From DASPJL01 sp035628645 (GTDB lineage Bacteria > Bacteroidota > Bacteroidia > Cytophagales > Cyclobacteriaceae): a stretch of DNA of 64,000 nt. Under the pieces are notes generated by a model, which saw nothing but the letters and a program-made list of their open reading frames with translations, was not told the origin of the DNA and did no database searches. Both the position numbers and the translations under genes were made by a program. The first letter of the stretch is position 1. Every line of letters begins with the position of its first letter. Below, in pieces: positions 45,199 through 53,657 of this stretch. The stretch is taken from positions 9,311 through 73,310 of the forward strand of contig DASPJL010000114.1 of assembly GCA_035628645.1 (NCBI GenBank), in the 5' to 3' direction.

Positions 45199-47397
45199 AT
45201 GAAGCGCTCAAACAGACTGTATTGTATCTTCCTCTTATTTTTTTTGTATTCTGCGGCAATTGCGCAAAAGGGAAGCGGTGAAATAGAATGGCGGAAAGAC
45301 GGAATCTCCTATTTGTATTATGATGGCGGGCAGATCGTTCAAAACAACCTGACAAATAATTCCAAATCCATTGTAGTATCGGGGACACAATTAACACCAA
45401 AGGGATCAAACCAGCCAATTGTTGTAAAATCCTATGCTTTTTCTTCAGACGGTAACAAGGTGTTGGTTTTCACAAATGCCAAGAAGGTATGGCGGTTAGC
45501 AACACGCGGTGATTATTGGCTGCTCGATCTTAAAACAAATACATTGAGCCAAATCGGAAAAGAAAGGCCTGCATCCTCCCTGATGTTTGCCAAAATCTCA
45601 CCCGATGGAAAGAAGGTGGCTTATGTAAGTGAGTACAATCTATATGTAGATGATATAGAATCCGGAACAACAAAGCAACTCACTTTTGATGGCAATCGGA
45701 AATTTATCAATGGCACGTTTGATTGGGTTTATGAAGAAGAATTCTTTTGCAGAGATGGTTTCCGCTGGAGCCCTGATAGTAAGCAAATTGCTTTCTGGCA
45801 GATTGATGCCAGAAAAACAAAAGACTATCTAATGATCAACAATACGGATTCCATTTATCCCTTTATAATTCCTGTTGAATATCCCGTCGCAGGAGAAGCG
45901 CCTTCTCCTTATAAGATTGGAGTAGTAGATATTAACACAGCAAAACCAAATTGGATGAATATTCCTACGGATCCTGTCCTTGGTTCTTATGTCCCGAGAA
46001 TGGAATGGGCTAATGACAAAACTCTAATAATCCAGCATTTAAGCCGCAAACAGAATACCAGTAAAATAATGTTGTGTGAAGCTGAAACAGGATCTTCTAC
46101 GACCATTTATGAGGAAAAGGACAATGCCTGGATCGATATTCTGCCTTTGTGGGACGATGACTATATATGGGGAGGTTGGGACTGGCTCAATAATGGAAAA
46201 GAGTTTGTTTGGGCATCGGAGAAAGATGGCTGGAGACATTTATACAGGATAAGCATTGATGGAAAAAAAGAGACTTTAATTACTACTGGTGATTACGATG
46301 TGATGGACATTATTACCATTGATGAAAAATCAGGATATGTCTATTTCGCTGCTTCGCCAGATAATGCCACGCAAAAATACCTGTACCGTACAAAGCTGGA
46401 TGGGTCGGGGAAAGCTGAAAGACTCACCCCTTCTGATCAGCCAGGCACCCATAGTTATATAGTTTCCCCCACAGGCCAGTTCGCTTACCACAGCTTTTCA
46501 AATCATTATACAAAACCAGTAAGTGAATGGGTCTCTTTACCTGGTCATAAAGGATTAAACAAAACAAACCACGTCGACAAAGCGATTGCCCAAGCTAAAA
46601 AAACAAGAAGCACCGTCGAATTTTTCAAAATCAAAACGGAAGAGGGCGTTGAAATGGATGCCTGGATGGCAAAACCAACATCTTTTAATCCCACTAAAAA
46701 ATACCCCATTGTTTTCTATGTATATACAGAACCGTGGGGTCAAAATGTAACAGACGATTATAATGTGGCCAAAAACAATCTCTACAAGGGCAACATGGCT
46801 GATGACGGTTATATCTATGTTTCTATAGATAACCGGGGAACCCCTGTGCCCAAGGGAAGAGATTGGAGAAAAATAGTCTATAGAAAAATAGGTCTTGTAA
46901 ATATCAGGGATCAGGCATTGGCTGCAAAAGAAGTTCTAAAAATGCCGTTTATAGACAAGGACAGAGTAGCAGTATGGGGTTGGAGCGGCGGCGGTTCTGC
47001 TACATTGAACCTGATGTTCCAATACCCCGAAATTTATAAAACAGGAATAGCTATAGCGGCGGTAGGAAATGAACTTACCTATGACAACATATATCAGGAA
47101 AGATATATGGGACTGCCTCAAGAGAATAAAGAAGACTTTGTAAAGGGTTCACCGATAACTCATGCTAAAAATCTTCAGGGTAATTTGTTGTATATCCATG
47201 GTACCGGCGATGATAACGTTCATTACAATAATTCAGATATGCTGGTAAATGAGCTGGTAAAACACAACAAACAATTTCAATTGATGGCGTATCCAAACCG
47301 GAGCCATGGACTGTCTGAGGGTGAAGGAACGTTCCAACATTTAACCACGCTATATACCAATTATCTGCGGCAACATTGCCCTCCTGGAGGTAGGTAG
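45199..47397 (+). CDS. Secreted dipeptidyl peptidase IV-type peptidase (S9B)
   Basis: 732 residues with a signal peptide (MKRSNRLYCIFLLFFLYSAAIAQ). The beta-propeller half (about 30-480) has the substrate-anchoring Glu motif in 'FDWVYEEEFFCRDGFRWS' (DW-x-YEEE). The alpha/beta hydrolase half carries Ser596 in 'WGWSGGGSATLNL', Asp in 'HGTGDDNVHYNN' and His in 'PNRSHGLSEGE'. The residue after the nucleophile is Gly where many S9 enzymes have Tyr. It would cleave N-terminal X-Pro dipeptides in the periplasm. Single gene. Confidence 0.95.
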   Translation: MKRSNRLYCIFLLFFLYSAAIAQKGSGEIEWRKDGISYLYYDGGQIVQNNLTNNSKSIVVSGTQLTPKGSNQPIVVKSYAFSSDGNKVLVFTNAKKVWRLATRGDYWLLDLKTNTLSQIGKERPASSLMFAKISPDGKKVAYVSEYNLYVDDIESGTTKQLTFDGNRKFINGTFDWVYEEEFFCRDGFRWSPDSKQIAFWQIDARKTKDYLMINNTDSIYPFIIPVEYPVAGEAPSPYKIGVVDINTAKPNWMNIPTDPVLGSYVPRMEWANDKTLIIQHLSRKQNTSKIMLCEAETGSSTTIYEEKDNAWIDILPLWDDDYIWGGWDWLNNGKEFVWASEKDGWRHLYRISIDGKKETLITTGDYDVMDIITIDEKSGYVYFAASPDNATQKYLYRTKLDGSGKAERLTPSDQPGTHSYIVSPTGQFAYHSFSNHYTKPVSEWVSLPGHKGLNKTNHVDKAIAQAKKTRSTVEFFKIKTEEGVEMDAWMAKPTSFNPTKKYPIVFYVYTEPWGQNVTDDYNVAKNNLYKGNMADDGYIYVSIDNRGTPVPKGRDWRKIVYRKIGLVNIRDQALAAKEVLKMPFIDKDRVAVWGWSGGGSATLNLMFQYPEIYKTGIAIAAVGNELTYDNIYQERYMGLPQENKEDFVKGSPITHAKNLQGNLLYIHGTGDDNVHYNNSDMLVNELVKHNKQFQLMAYPNRSHGLSEGEGTFQHLTTLYTNYLRQHCPPGGR

Positions 47398-47666
47398 ATT
47401 GTCTAGCACGAAGGTTGACATGATTGCGTCTGAACCTGAATTTGTAGAATGAATAAGATTATTGGAATTTCGAATGGCAAGAATTCATATTTTGCATCAG
47501 TTTTACAGTTTTAAAATAGCCTAGATTGTATGTGATCTCTCATGTTCTTCATATAAGTTACATTCATCATAGTTCAAGACTTATAATTAAATCCATCTAA
47601 AAAAAATCAGACCCGTTCTAATTTTTGAAAAGACAATGTGGATTTAACTGAAAGACCTAAGCGATA

Positions 47667-48788
47667 ATGGATTTCAATAGTTATAAACTGACTGTATATG
47701 GGCTTGTATTTTTTATCTTCCTGATACTTCTTGCGGATGGAGCATCTGCGCAATTAAAACCACGGGAAAAGCCCTTTAAAATATTGGGAATAAACATTGA
47801 CACCCTGCTTCAGTCGCCTATAAAAGAAATTGATACAACCTTCATTACCCCTTATTATAATTTCCTACATATTCATCCAATAGGAGAAGATAGGAATTAC
47901 TCCTTATATGTATCGGATAAAAAAAGTGCTATCGCCTATAAACCAAATGTGCCCTTTTCGATTGGCGCCGGTTTATCTTACAAATGGCTCAACTTGGCTT
48001 TAATGTTTAAACTTCCTTTCACGGACAAAGCATTGGAAAGAAAAGGAAAGACAAACCAGGTGGGATTCGGCCTGAGTTATACGGGAAGAAAATTATTGAT
48101 CAGTACATATTACCAATCTGCCAAAGGAATGTATTTATCAAATCCTGAAGAATTTGATCTTGACTGGTTTAGTAAAAACAATTCCTATCCAATTAGAGAA
48201 GACCTCCTTGTGCGTACTTTATTTACCCAGACCTATTATATTTTCAATTATAAAAAGTTTTCTAATCGCGCGGCCTATTCCTTCCAGGAGCGACAGAAAA
48301 AAAGCGCGGGCTCTTTTTTGTTAGGCGGATCATTCAATTTTTTTCAACTTCGTTCAGATTCTTCGCTGGCATTTTTTCCTGGAAACGAAGCTTTCAACGA
48401 TAAAAGGAGCGTAAACTTTAATTCCTATGGCTTCTCGATAAATCCCGGGTATGCACACACCCTGGTTTTCAAAAAAATATTTTTTGCTTCCGTGTTCTTG
48501 AGACCGGGAATTGCTTTTAAGATGAATAAAGCCTTTGACCTGACGGAAACAAAAGGCCCTTACAAATTCCAATTAGGATGGGAGGGAAATATATCCGCTA
48601 CCCTGGGTATCAATAATGATAATTATTATGGAGGTATCTCTTACTCTTTGTTGCTTTTCTCAGACAAATTGAAGGACACAGGGATATATAATAGCTATAC
48701 CTATTTAAAAATACTGATAGGCCGAAGATTCAATTTCGAACCCAAAGGAGTGTTAAGGAAGGTTCCGGGATTTAATAACAAACCCTAA
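47667..48788 (+). CDS. DUF4421 outer-membrane protein
   Basis: 373 residues; signal peptide (YGLVFFIFLILLADGASAQ), then a chain rich in alternating beta-strand segments ending in an aromatic strand region ('YLKILIGRRFNFEPKG'). The N-terminal block 'NIDTLLQSPIKEIDTTFITPYYNFLHI' (two parts) and the barrel sequence fit DUF4421, a Bacteroidota family of unknown function. Probably a 10-14-strand outer-membrane barrel. Confidence 0.8.
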   Translation: MDFNSYKLTVYGLVFFIFLILLADGASAQLKPREKPFKILGINIDTLLQSPIKEIDTTFITPYYNFLHIHPIGEDRNYSLYVSDKKSAIAYKPNVPFSIGAGLSYKWLNLALMFKLPFTDKALERKGKTNQVGFGLSYTGRKLLISTYYQSAKGMYLSNPEEFDLDWFSKNNSYPIREDLLVRTLFTQTYYIFNYKKFSNRAAYSFQERQKKSAGSFLLGGSFNFFQLRSDSSLAFFPGNEAFNDKRSVNFNSYGFSINPGYAHTLVFKKIFFASVFLRPGIAFKMNKAFDLTETKGPYKFQLGWEGNISATLGINNDNYYGGISYSLLLFSDKLKDTGIYNSYTYLKILIGRRFNFEPKGVLRKVPGFNNKP

Positions 48789-49073
48789 TAACTGAGTCTT
48801 TTTAATGGTTTTTTAAATTGATTTTCTGAATAAGGCTTTACCTCAGTATGGTATTCCCGACAAAAGGACAAAAATTACCTTATTTTTTTCAAAAACCAGT
48901 TTTCCCCTAAGAAATAACCATTTCTCAATGTTCCTGAAGCGCAAAACGCAGTCCCGTTTTGACTTAAAAAGTACCGCCCTTCCTTTTAAATTACTCAGAT
49001 TAAGTTTTCAAAATATTGTTTAACTCCTAAATTTTCAAAAAATCAAAACAATTTTATTAAAACCCTTATTAAC

Positions 49074-51047
49074 ATGAAAAAATTTAGTACAAAAGATTGG
49101 CGTATTTCAAAGCCGAGCACAGGTAGTTTAAAATTTTTAAAAACCGCCTTTATTCTCTTGCTTTTCCTAACATGCTTTATCGGGAAATCCAATGGTCAGT
49201 ATTACCACACGCAAGGAACACAAATTGTAGACGGTAATGGAAACCCTGCTTATTTTTCAGGAATGAACCTGGGCAACTGGCTAGTATGGGAAGGCTACCT
49301 TATGATGGGTGATTTTAATTACAGGACCCATTCTCAATTTTTTAACAGCGTTAAATCTGCCTTTAATGGAAACCACGGTCAAGCCATGGACTTTCAACAC
49401 CAATGGAGAATGAACTATGTTACAAGTCAAACCATTGTCGATCTTAAGAATTTAGGATTCAACTCCGTCCGTGTTCCCTTTCACTATAACTTGTTCTGGA
49501 ATGGAACCACGGTAACCAACGATGGTTTTCAGTATTTTGACAGACTAATCGGGTGGTGTAGATCTAATGGTATTTCGATATTACTTGATATGCATGCTGC
49601 GCCCGGACACCAAAACCCCGGAGACCATTCTGACAATAATGAATCCAACTCAAATCAGCCACGTGAAAGTGTACACTTTTGGGATGGCAATAACATCAAT
49701 ATTGCCAGTCAGATCTGGAGACATATTGCAAGCCGCTATGCTAATGAACCAGTAATCTGGGGATATGACCTTATCAATGAGCCTGTACCACAACCGGGAA
49801 GAGAATATGAACTTCTTAACTCAATGATTACCATGAGAAACGCCATCCGCCAGGTAGACAATAACCACATAATTGTAGCTGAAGGCAGTTGGTGGGGATC
49901 AGATATGCAAAAACTTGACTGGATGGACGGCGCTACTCAATCAAATACAGGGGTATATAGCAAATGGGACAACAACCTGGTTTACCAGACACACCATTAT
50001 TCGGATGACGTAAATGCATTGAACGGAAGAAAGTCACTCACCAATAAATTAAATATCCCTTTAATACTGGGTGAATATGGAGAAAGCAATGACAGCAAAC
50101 TTCTGGAGATGACCAACTGGTGTAAAAACAACAACGTCGGATATTTCCCATGGTCCTTTAAAAAGATGTTTCATGACAAGTGTCTTTGGACCATTCCCGG
50201 AAACGCAGGATATAACGCAGTGAGAAATTATATCAATAATGGAGGAACACCTCCAGCCAATGCCTATAACGATATGATTGCTTTTTGCAACAATAACATA
50301 GCCAATGGAAAACCAGGACAAACTTTTCACGCTGGATGGTATAATGCAGTAAAACCAAGCACAACAACGACTCCTCCTCCATCTGGCGCACCTATCGGAC
50401 AAACCATTACTTTAAGAGGTTCTAACAATTTATATGTATCCAGTGAAGATGGAACTCAACCAATGTATTGCAACAGGGGATCGGCAGGAACCTGGGAAAA
50501 ATTCCTTGTTGTAGATGCGGGGGGAGGAAAAATCGCTTTAAGAAGCATGAACAAATATGTTTCTTCTGAAAATGGCGCAACCTCAGGAATTACTTGTAAC
50601 AGAACCGCCATTGGTGGTTGGGAAGCATTTACATGGGAACAGGTTGGAACCAATCAGGTGGCTTTAAAAGGAAATAATAATCAATACATTAGCTCGGAAA
50701 ACGGACAAGCAGTAATGAGATGCAACAGGCCAACCAGAGGCGGATGGGAAACTTTTACCTATGCCACCACATCAGCTGCAAGGCTTGGGACTGTTGAAAG
50801 TGAGGCCTTATCGGTAAGTTATTATCCTAATCCTGTTTTGGACCAGTTCACTTATGAGTTGTTTGATGGGTCAAAGGATCACAAGATTAGCATCAGCGAT
50901 TTTTCAGGAAAGGTAGTAGTTGAAAAATCTTTTGATAATGCCGGCAATACCAATACAATTGACTTATCTGGTTTAAGATCAGGAATGTATATTATCAAGG
51001 TTTCTGACAAATCCCGTAATCAGACTTTTAAAATCCAAAAACAATAA
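49074..51047 (+). CDS. Secreted GH5 glycoside hydrolase with beta-trefoil module and T9SS sorting domain
   Basis: 657 residues. Signal peptide after a long n-region (FLKTAFILLLFLTCFIGKSNGQ), then a GH5 (beta/alpha)8 domain (about 45-400) with acid/base Glu236 in 'DLINEPVPQP' and nucleophile Glu334 in 'PLILGEYGES'. Three related segments (about 440-560), each with 'SSENG...CNR...GWE.F', form a fascin/ricin-like beta-trefoil that may bind glycan. The end (SYYPNPVLDQFTYELFD to IIKVSDK) is a type A T9SS C-terminal domain, cleaved during secretion. Linker is Thr/Pro-rich. It cleaves a beta-glucan or mannan; the exact substrate (cellulose, 1,3-glucan or other) is not predictable. Followed by a terminator. 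Confidence 0.92.
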   Translation: MKKFSTKDWRISKPSTGSLKFLKTAFILLLFLTCFIGKSNGQYYHTQGTQIVDGNGNPAYFSGMNLGNWLVWEGYLMMGDFNYRTHSQFFNSVKSAFNGNHGQAMDFQHQWRMNYVTSQTIVDLKNLGFNSVRVPFHYNLFWNGTTVTNDGFQYFDRLIGWCRSNGISILLDMHAAPGHQNPGDHSDNNESNSNQPRESVHFWDGNNINIASQIWRHIASRYANEPVIWGYDLINEPVPQPGREYELLNSMITMRNAIRQVDNNHIIVAEGSWWGSDMQKLDWMDGATQSNTGVYSKWDNNLVYQTHHYSDDVNALNGRKSLTNKLNIPLILGEYGESNDSKLLEMTNWCKNNNVGYFPWSFKKMFHDKCLWTIPGNAGYNAVRNYINNGGTPPANAYNDMIAFCNNNIANGKPGQTFHAGWYNAVKPSTTTTPPPSGAPIGQTITLRGSNNLYVSSEDGTQPMYCNRGSAGTWEKFLVVDAGGGKIALRSMNKYVSSENGATSGITCNRTAIGGWEAFTWEQVGTNQVALKGNNNQYISSENGQAVMRCNRPTRGGWETFTYATTSAARLGTVESEALSVSYYPNPVLDQFTYELFDGSKDHKISISDFSGKVVVEKSFDNAGNTNTIDLSGLRSGMYIIKVSDKSRNQTFKIQKQ

Positions 51048-51055
51048 CCTATCAT

Positions 51056-51092
51056 GGCAACTGCTTGCTCAGTCAGGCAGTTGCTTATTTTT
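51056..51092 (+). terminator. Intrinsic terminator after the GH5 gene
   Basis: GCAACTGC and GCAGTTGC pair around a 12-nt loop and are followed by TTATTTTTTAT. It lies 9 nt after the GH5 stop and close to the end of the leftward lipoprotein gene. Confidence 0.82.
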
Positions 51093-51098
51093 TATCTT

Positions 51099-51674
51099 TT
51101 AATTGATTGAATCTTTTTCAATTAAAGGTTTAACCGCCCTGGATTTCCTGCGGTACTCGTAATTCTGTCTTTCCGATGAGCCGTATCCTTTTTCAAAATC
51201 CGTATAGGTATAAAATTCTGTAAAGTCGATTCTTCCATTTCTATACCAGACAAATTTGCCAACCTTCCTGGCTTCTGCATTTCTGTCGTTCCATTCATTG
51301 ATATCCGTCCAGTCCACATTCGGAGTAAGCGTCTTATAAATTCCTGTCATCTGATTTTGCCCGTCAATATAATAATCGCGCACAAGAAACAGGTCCCCTT
51401 CAATCCATTTAATGGTACTTATATAACTGGCCTCCTCCTTGCTGATGAGTTTCCAATTTTCATCAAAATAAAGAATAATTCTTTCCTCATTTTTAAATAA
51501 ACGGATTCTATCTTCCAATGACAAGGTATCCATCCTTTCAACTAAAAAGACCAGTGAGTCATATTTTTCTGTGTCCTGCAAAGTGATTTCAGCCCCATTT
51601 CCATTCTTGGCATCCTTAGTATTGCAAGAATATAAAAGAACCAAAAACAAAATATGTAAAATTGCTTTATTCAT
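51099..51674 (-). CDS. Putative lipoprotein of unknown function
   Basis: 191 residues with a lipoprotein signal (MNKAILHILFLVLLYSC). The mature part has a charged beginning, then a beta-rich, Trp/Tyr-containing region ('WTDINEWNDRNAEARKVGKF', 'GRIDFTEFYTYTDFEKGYG'). No family recognised. Converges on GH5 and probably shares its terminator region. Confidence 0.7.
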   Translation of the reverse strand: MNKAILHILFLVLLYSCNTKDAKNGNGAEITLQDTEKYDSLVFLVERMDTLSLEDRIRLFKNEERIILYFDENWKLISKEEASYISTIKWIEGDLFLVRDYYIDGQNQMTGIYKTLTPNVDWTDINEWNDRNAEARKVGKFVWYRNGRIDFTEFYTYTDFEKGYGSSERQNYEYRRKSRAVKPLIEKDSIN

Positions 51675-52188
51675 ATTTCAGGTAAATTTTATCTATCCTC
51701 TTTATTCATTCCTTGAAATATATAATTATTTTTAATAGGGAAAAATGTTTTACTGTTGGCAACTTTCTCCTTGCAATATCAAACCGCTTTCTTTTAAAAC
51801 CTTTCCTTTCTTCTAATTCTATAAATTATTTAATTTTGGCGTTTCAATCTGGTCAATGTTGCATTATAACGGTTGACCTTTTTGCTTTTCGCTTGTTTTT
51901 ATATGTATATAATTTGTTGTTTTACTACCTGTTTCCTGAAAGGAGAGAGGGAAAAGGCGATTGTTTTAGTAATTTAAGAAAATGACTGTTTCATGATTTT
52001 TAATCAAAATCAATAAGTGTAATAAAAGAAAAGAATTTACATGCCTTTTAACTTAGATTCCCCTGTACTTCTTTGTTTCCAATAGATTGGTTAATAGTAT
52101 GATCAGTTATTTTACAAAATTTAATATTCTTTTTATACTATTTTATGATTAAGGTTACCTCGAAAAATATTGCTTTTCCCATTTTGGG
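51675..52188. other. Long intergenic region ahead of the pigment operon
   Basis: About 514 bases of AT-rich sequence between the divergent lipoprotein gene and the pigment promoter. An open frame from 51713 to 51985 starts at TTG, is very rich in Phe/Leu/Tyr and has no family resemblance, so I do not call it. No tRNA, hairpin terminator or mobile-element end was seen. It may hold regulatory sites for the operon. Confidence 0.45.
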
Positions 52189-52218
52189 TTGCCTGGGTAT
52201 CTTTATTCTTTATATTTG
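52189..52218 (+). promoter_or_regulatory. Consensus promoter of the flexirubin/dialkylresorcinol operon
   Basis: TTG at 52189-52191 and TATATTTG at 52211-52218 are separated by exactly 19 nt, a full match to the Bacteroidetes consensus. Transcription would start near 52224, about 14 nt before the first gene. No full match is seen in the following 10 kb before the tRNA, though I scanned by eye only. Confidence 0.7.
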
Positions 52219-52237
52219 ATATTAAACAAAATTAAAA

Positions 52238-52732
52238 ATGAATTTTACAACAGTTTTCACACTGTTATTCGCATTATTTGCTACACTTCTCGGGAATCAA
52301 ACAGAAAATCATAAGTTTGATAAATCTTTATTTTATTCAGTTATTTCTTCCGATGATTTAGAGTTAGTGGACAGTCAATTAAGAATTTTAGAAACTGCAG
52401 AAATAACGGAAAAAGAAGCTTTTGAAGGCGCTTTGTTAATGAAGAAAGCAGGGCTTGTGAAGAATGTGAAAGAAAAGTTATCCTTATTTAAAAAAGGCAA
52501 CCAAAAACTTGAAGAGGCTATTGTTGAAGACGCACAGAATGCAGAATATCGCTTTCTTCGTCTTATCATTCAGGAAAATGCCCCAGGTATTCTTAACTAT
52601 GATAAAGACATTGAGGCAGACTCTTTACTCATAAAAAATTCTTTTGACTCCCTTTCGACAATAGTTCAAAATGCAATCATGGATTATTCCAAAAAATCAA
52701 AAGTCTTAAACCAGAACGATTTTTATAAATAG
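52238..52732 (+). CDS. Uncharacterised first protein of the pigment operon
   Basis: 164 residues with an N-terminal hydrophobic segment (TTVFTLLFALFATLLG) acting as a signal peptide or anchor, then a helical acidic domain ('DSQLRILETAEITEKEAFEG', 'AEYRFLRLIIQENAPGIL'). No known domain. It is 6 nt from darA, so it is co-transcribed and may take part in handling the pigment or its precursors at the envelope. The alternative is a periplasmic accessory protein unrelated to synthesis. Confidence 0.72.
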   Translation: MNFTTVFTLLFALFATLLGNQTENHKFDKSLFYSVISSDDLELVDSQLRILETAEITEKEAFEGALLMKKAGLVKNVKEKLSLFKKGNQKLEEAIVEDAQNAEYRFLRLIIQENAPGILNYDKDIEADSLLIKNSFDSLSTIVQNAIMDYSKKSKVLNQNDFYK

Positions 52733-52738
52733 AAACAT

Positions 52739-53644
52739 ATGATTCCCGGTAAAAAGGTATTGATATTATATTATTCACAATCCGGCCAATTAGGAGAGAT
52801 TGTGAATAATTTTCTTTTGCCGTTTGAAGAAGCAGGAGTATCCGTAGAAAAAGTTAACCTCAAACCCAAAAAGGACTTTGATTTTCCATGGACAAGCAAA
52901 AGTTTTTTTGACGCAATGCCTGAAAGTGTGTTGGGGATTCCTGTCGAACTGGAAGAATTTGAGTTAAAAGAAACCGCTTATGATCTTGTGATATTTGGAT
53001 ACCAGCCATGGTTTTTGTCGCCAAGCATACCTGCAAGTTCTATCTTATTGAATAGCAAAATAAAAAAGATCCTTAAGGATACTCCGGTAGTAACAATTAT
53101 TGGCGCCAGGAATATGTGGCTAAATTCTCAGGAAAAGGTAAAAAAATTACTTAGGGATGCTGAAGCTAAGTTGGTTGGAAATATTGCATTAACAGATAAG
53201 AATGGTAACCTTGTAAGTGCAGTAACTATTCAATACTGGTTATTTACGGGCAGGAAAGACAAGTTTTTAAATATTTTTCCAAAACCGGGTGTTTCCGAAA
53301 AAGATATTTCAGGAGTGAAAATTTTCGGAGAAAAGGTATTACAAGCGCTTAAAGAAGGAAGTTGGAACAGTTTGCAGGAAAAATTGGTTGCTTTAAAGGC
53401 ATTGGAAGTAAAACCAAACCTAATGTTTATAGAATCACGAGGCAGTAAAATATTTAAGATCTGGGCAAAAGTGATCATTAAAAGAAAAAACAGGTCGTTG
53501 TGGACTCAGCTCTTTAAATTTTATCTGTTAATTGCGCTTTTTATTGTTGCCCCAATTATACTATTGATTAATACGCTTATTTTTCAACCCTTTTTAGGAA
53601 AGGTGATAAATAAGAAAAAAGAATATTATTTAGGATTGAATTAA
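52739..53644 (+). CDS. darA: Dialkylresorcinol biosynthesis protein DarA (flavodoxin-like)
   Basis: 301 residues. The N-terminal 190 residues are a flavodoxin-like/NAD(P)H-oxidoreductase fold with the phosphate-loop motif 'ILYYSQSGQLGEIV' and 'GYQPWFLSPSIPASSIL'. A C-terminal TM helix (about 265-285, LLIALFIVAPIILLINTLIF) anchors it to the membrane. In dar pathways DarB condenses two acyl chains to a cyclohexanedione and DarA is linked to aromatisation to the resorcinol; databases also call it a condensing enzyme. The flavodoxin-like fold favours a redox role (inference). 13 nt separate it from darB. Confidence 0.85.
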   Translation: MIPGKKVLILYYSQSGQLGEIVNNFLLPFEEAGVSVEKVNLKPKKDFDFPWTSKSFFDAMPESVLGIPVELEEFELKETAYDLVIFGYQPWFLSPSIPASSILLNSKIKKILKDTPVVTIIGARNMWLNSQEKVKKLLRDAEAKLVGNIALTDKNGNLVSAVTIQYWLFTGRKDKFLNIFPKPGVSEKDISGVKIFGEKVLQALKEGSWNSLQEKLVALKALEVKPNLMFIESRGSKIFKIWAKVIIKRKNRSLWTQLFKFYLLIALFIVAPIILLINTLIFQPFLGKVINKKKEYYLGLN

Positions 53645-53657
53645 TATAAGGAGAGAG

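Noticed and set aside
47398..47520. Region after the dipeptidyl peptidase gene resembling a decayed intergenic repeat (GTCTGAACCTGAATTTGTAG)
   Set aside because: It recalls repeats of many Bacteroidota genomes, but no second copy was found in the window, so it cannot be supported.
48789..49073. Possible structured RNA upstream of the GH5 gene
   Set aside because: Some paired words such as GCGCAAAACGC were noted, but no consistent fold or known riboswitch motif could be drawn by eye.
51713..51985. 90-codon frame between the lipoprotein gene and the pigment promoter
   Set aside because: TTG start, AT-driven Phe/Leu/Tyr-rich composition, no family features and no good spacing to neighbours.
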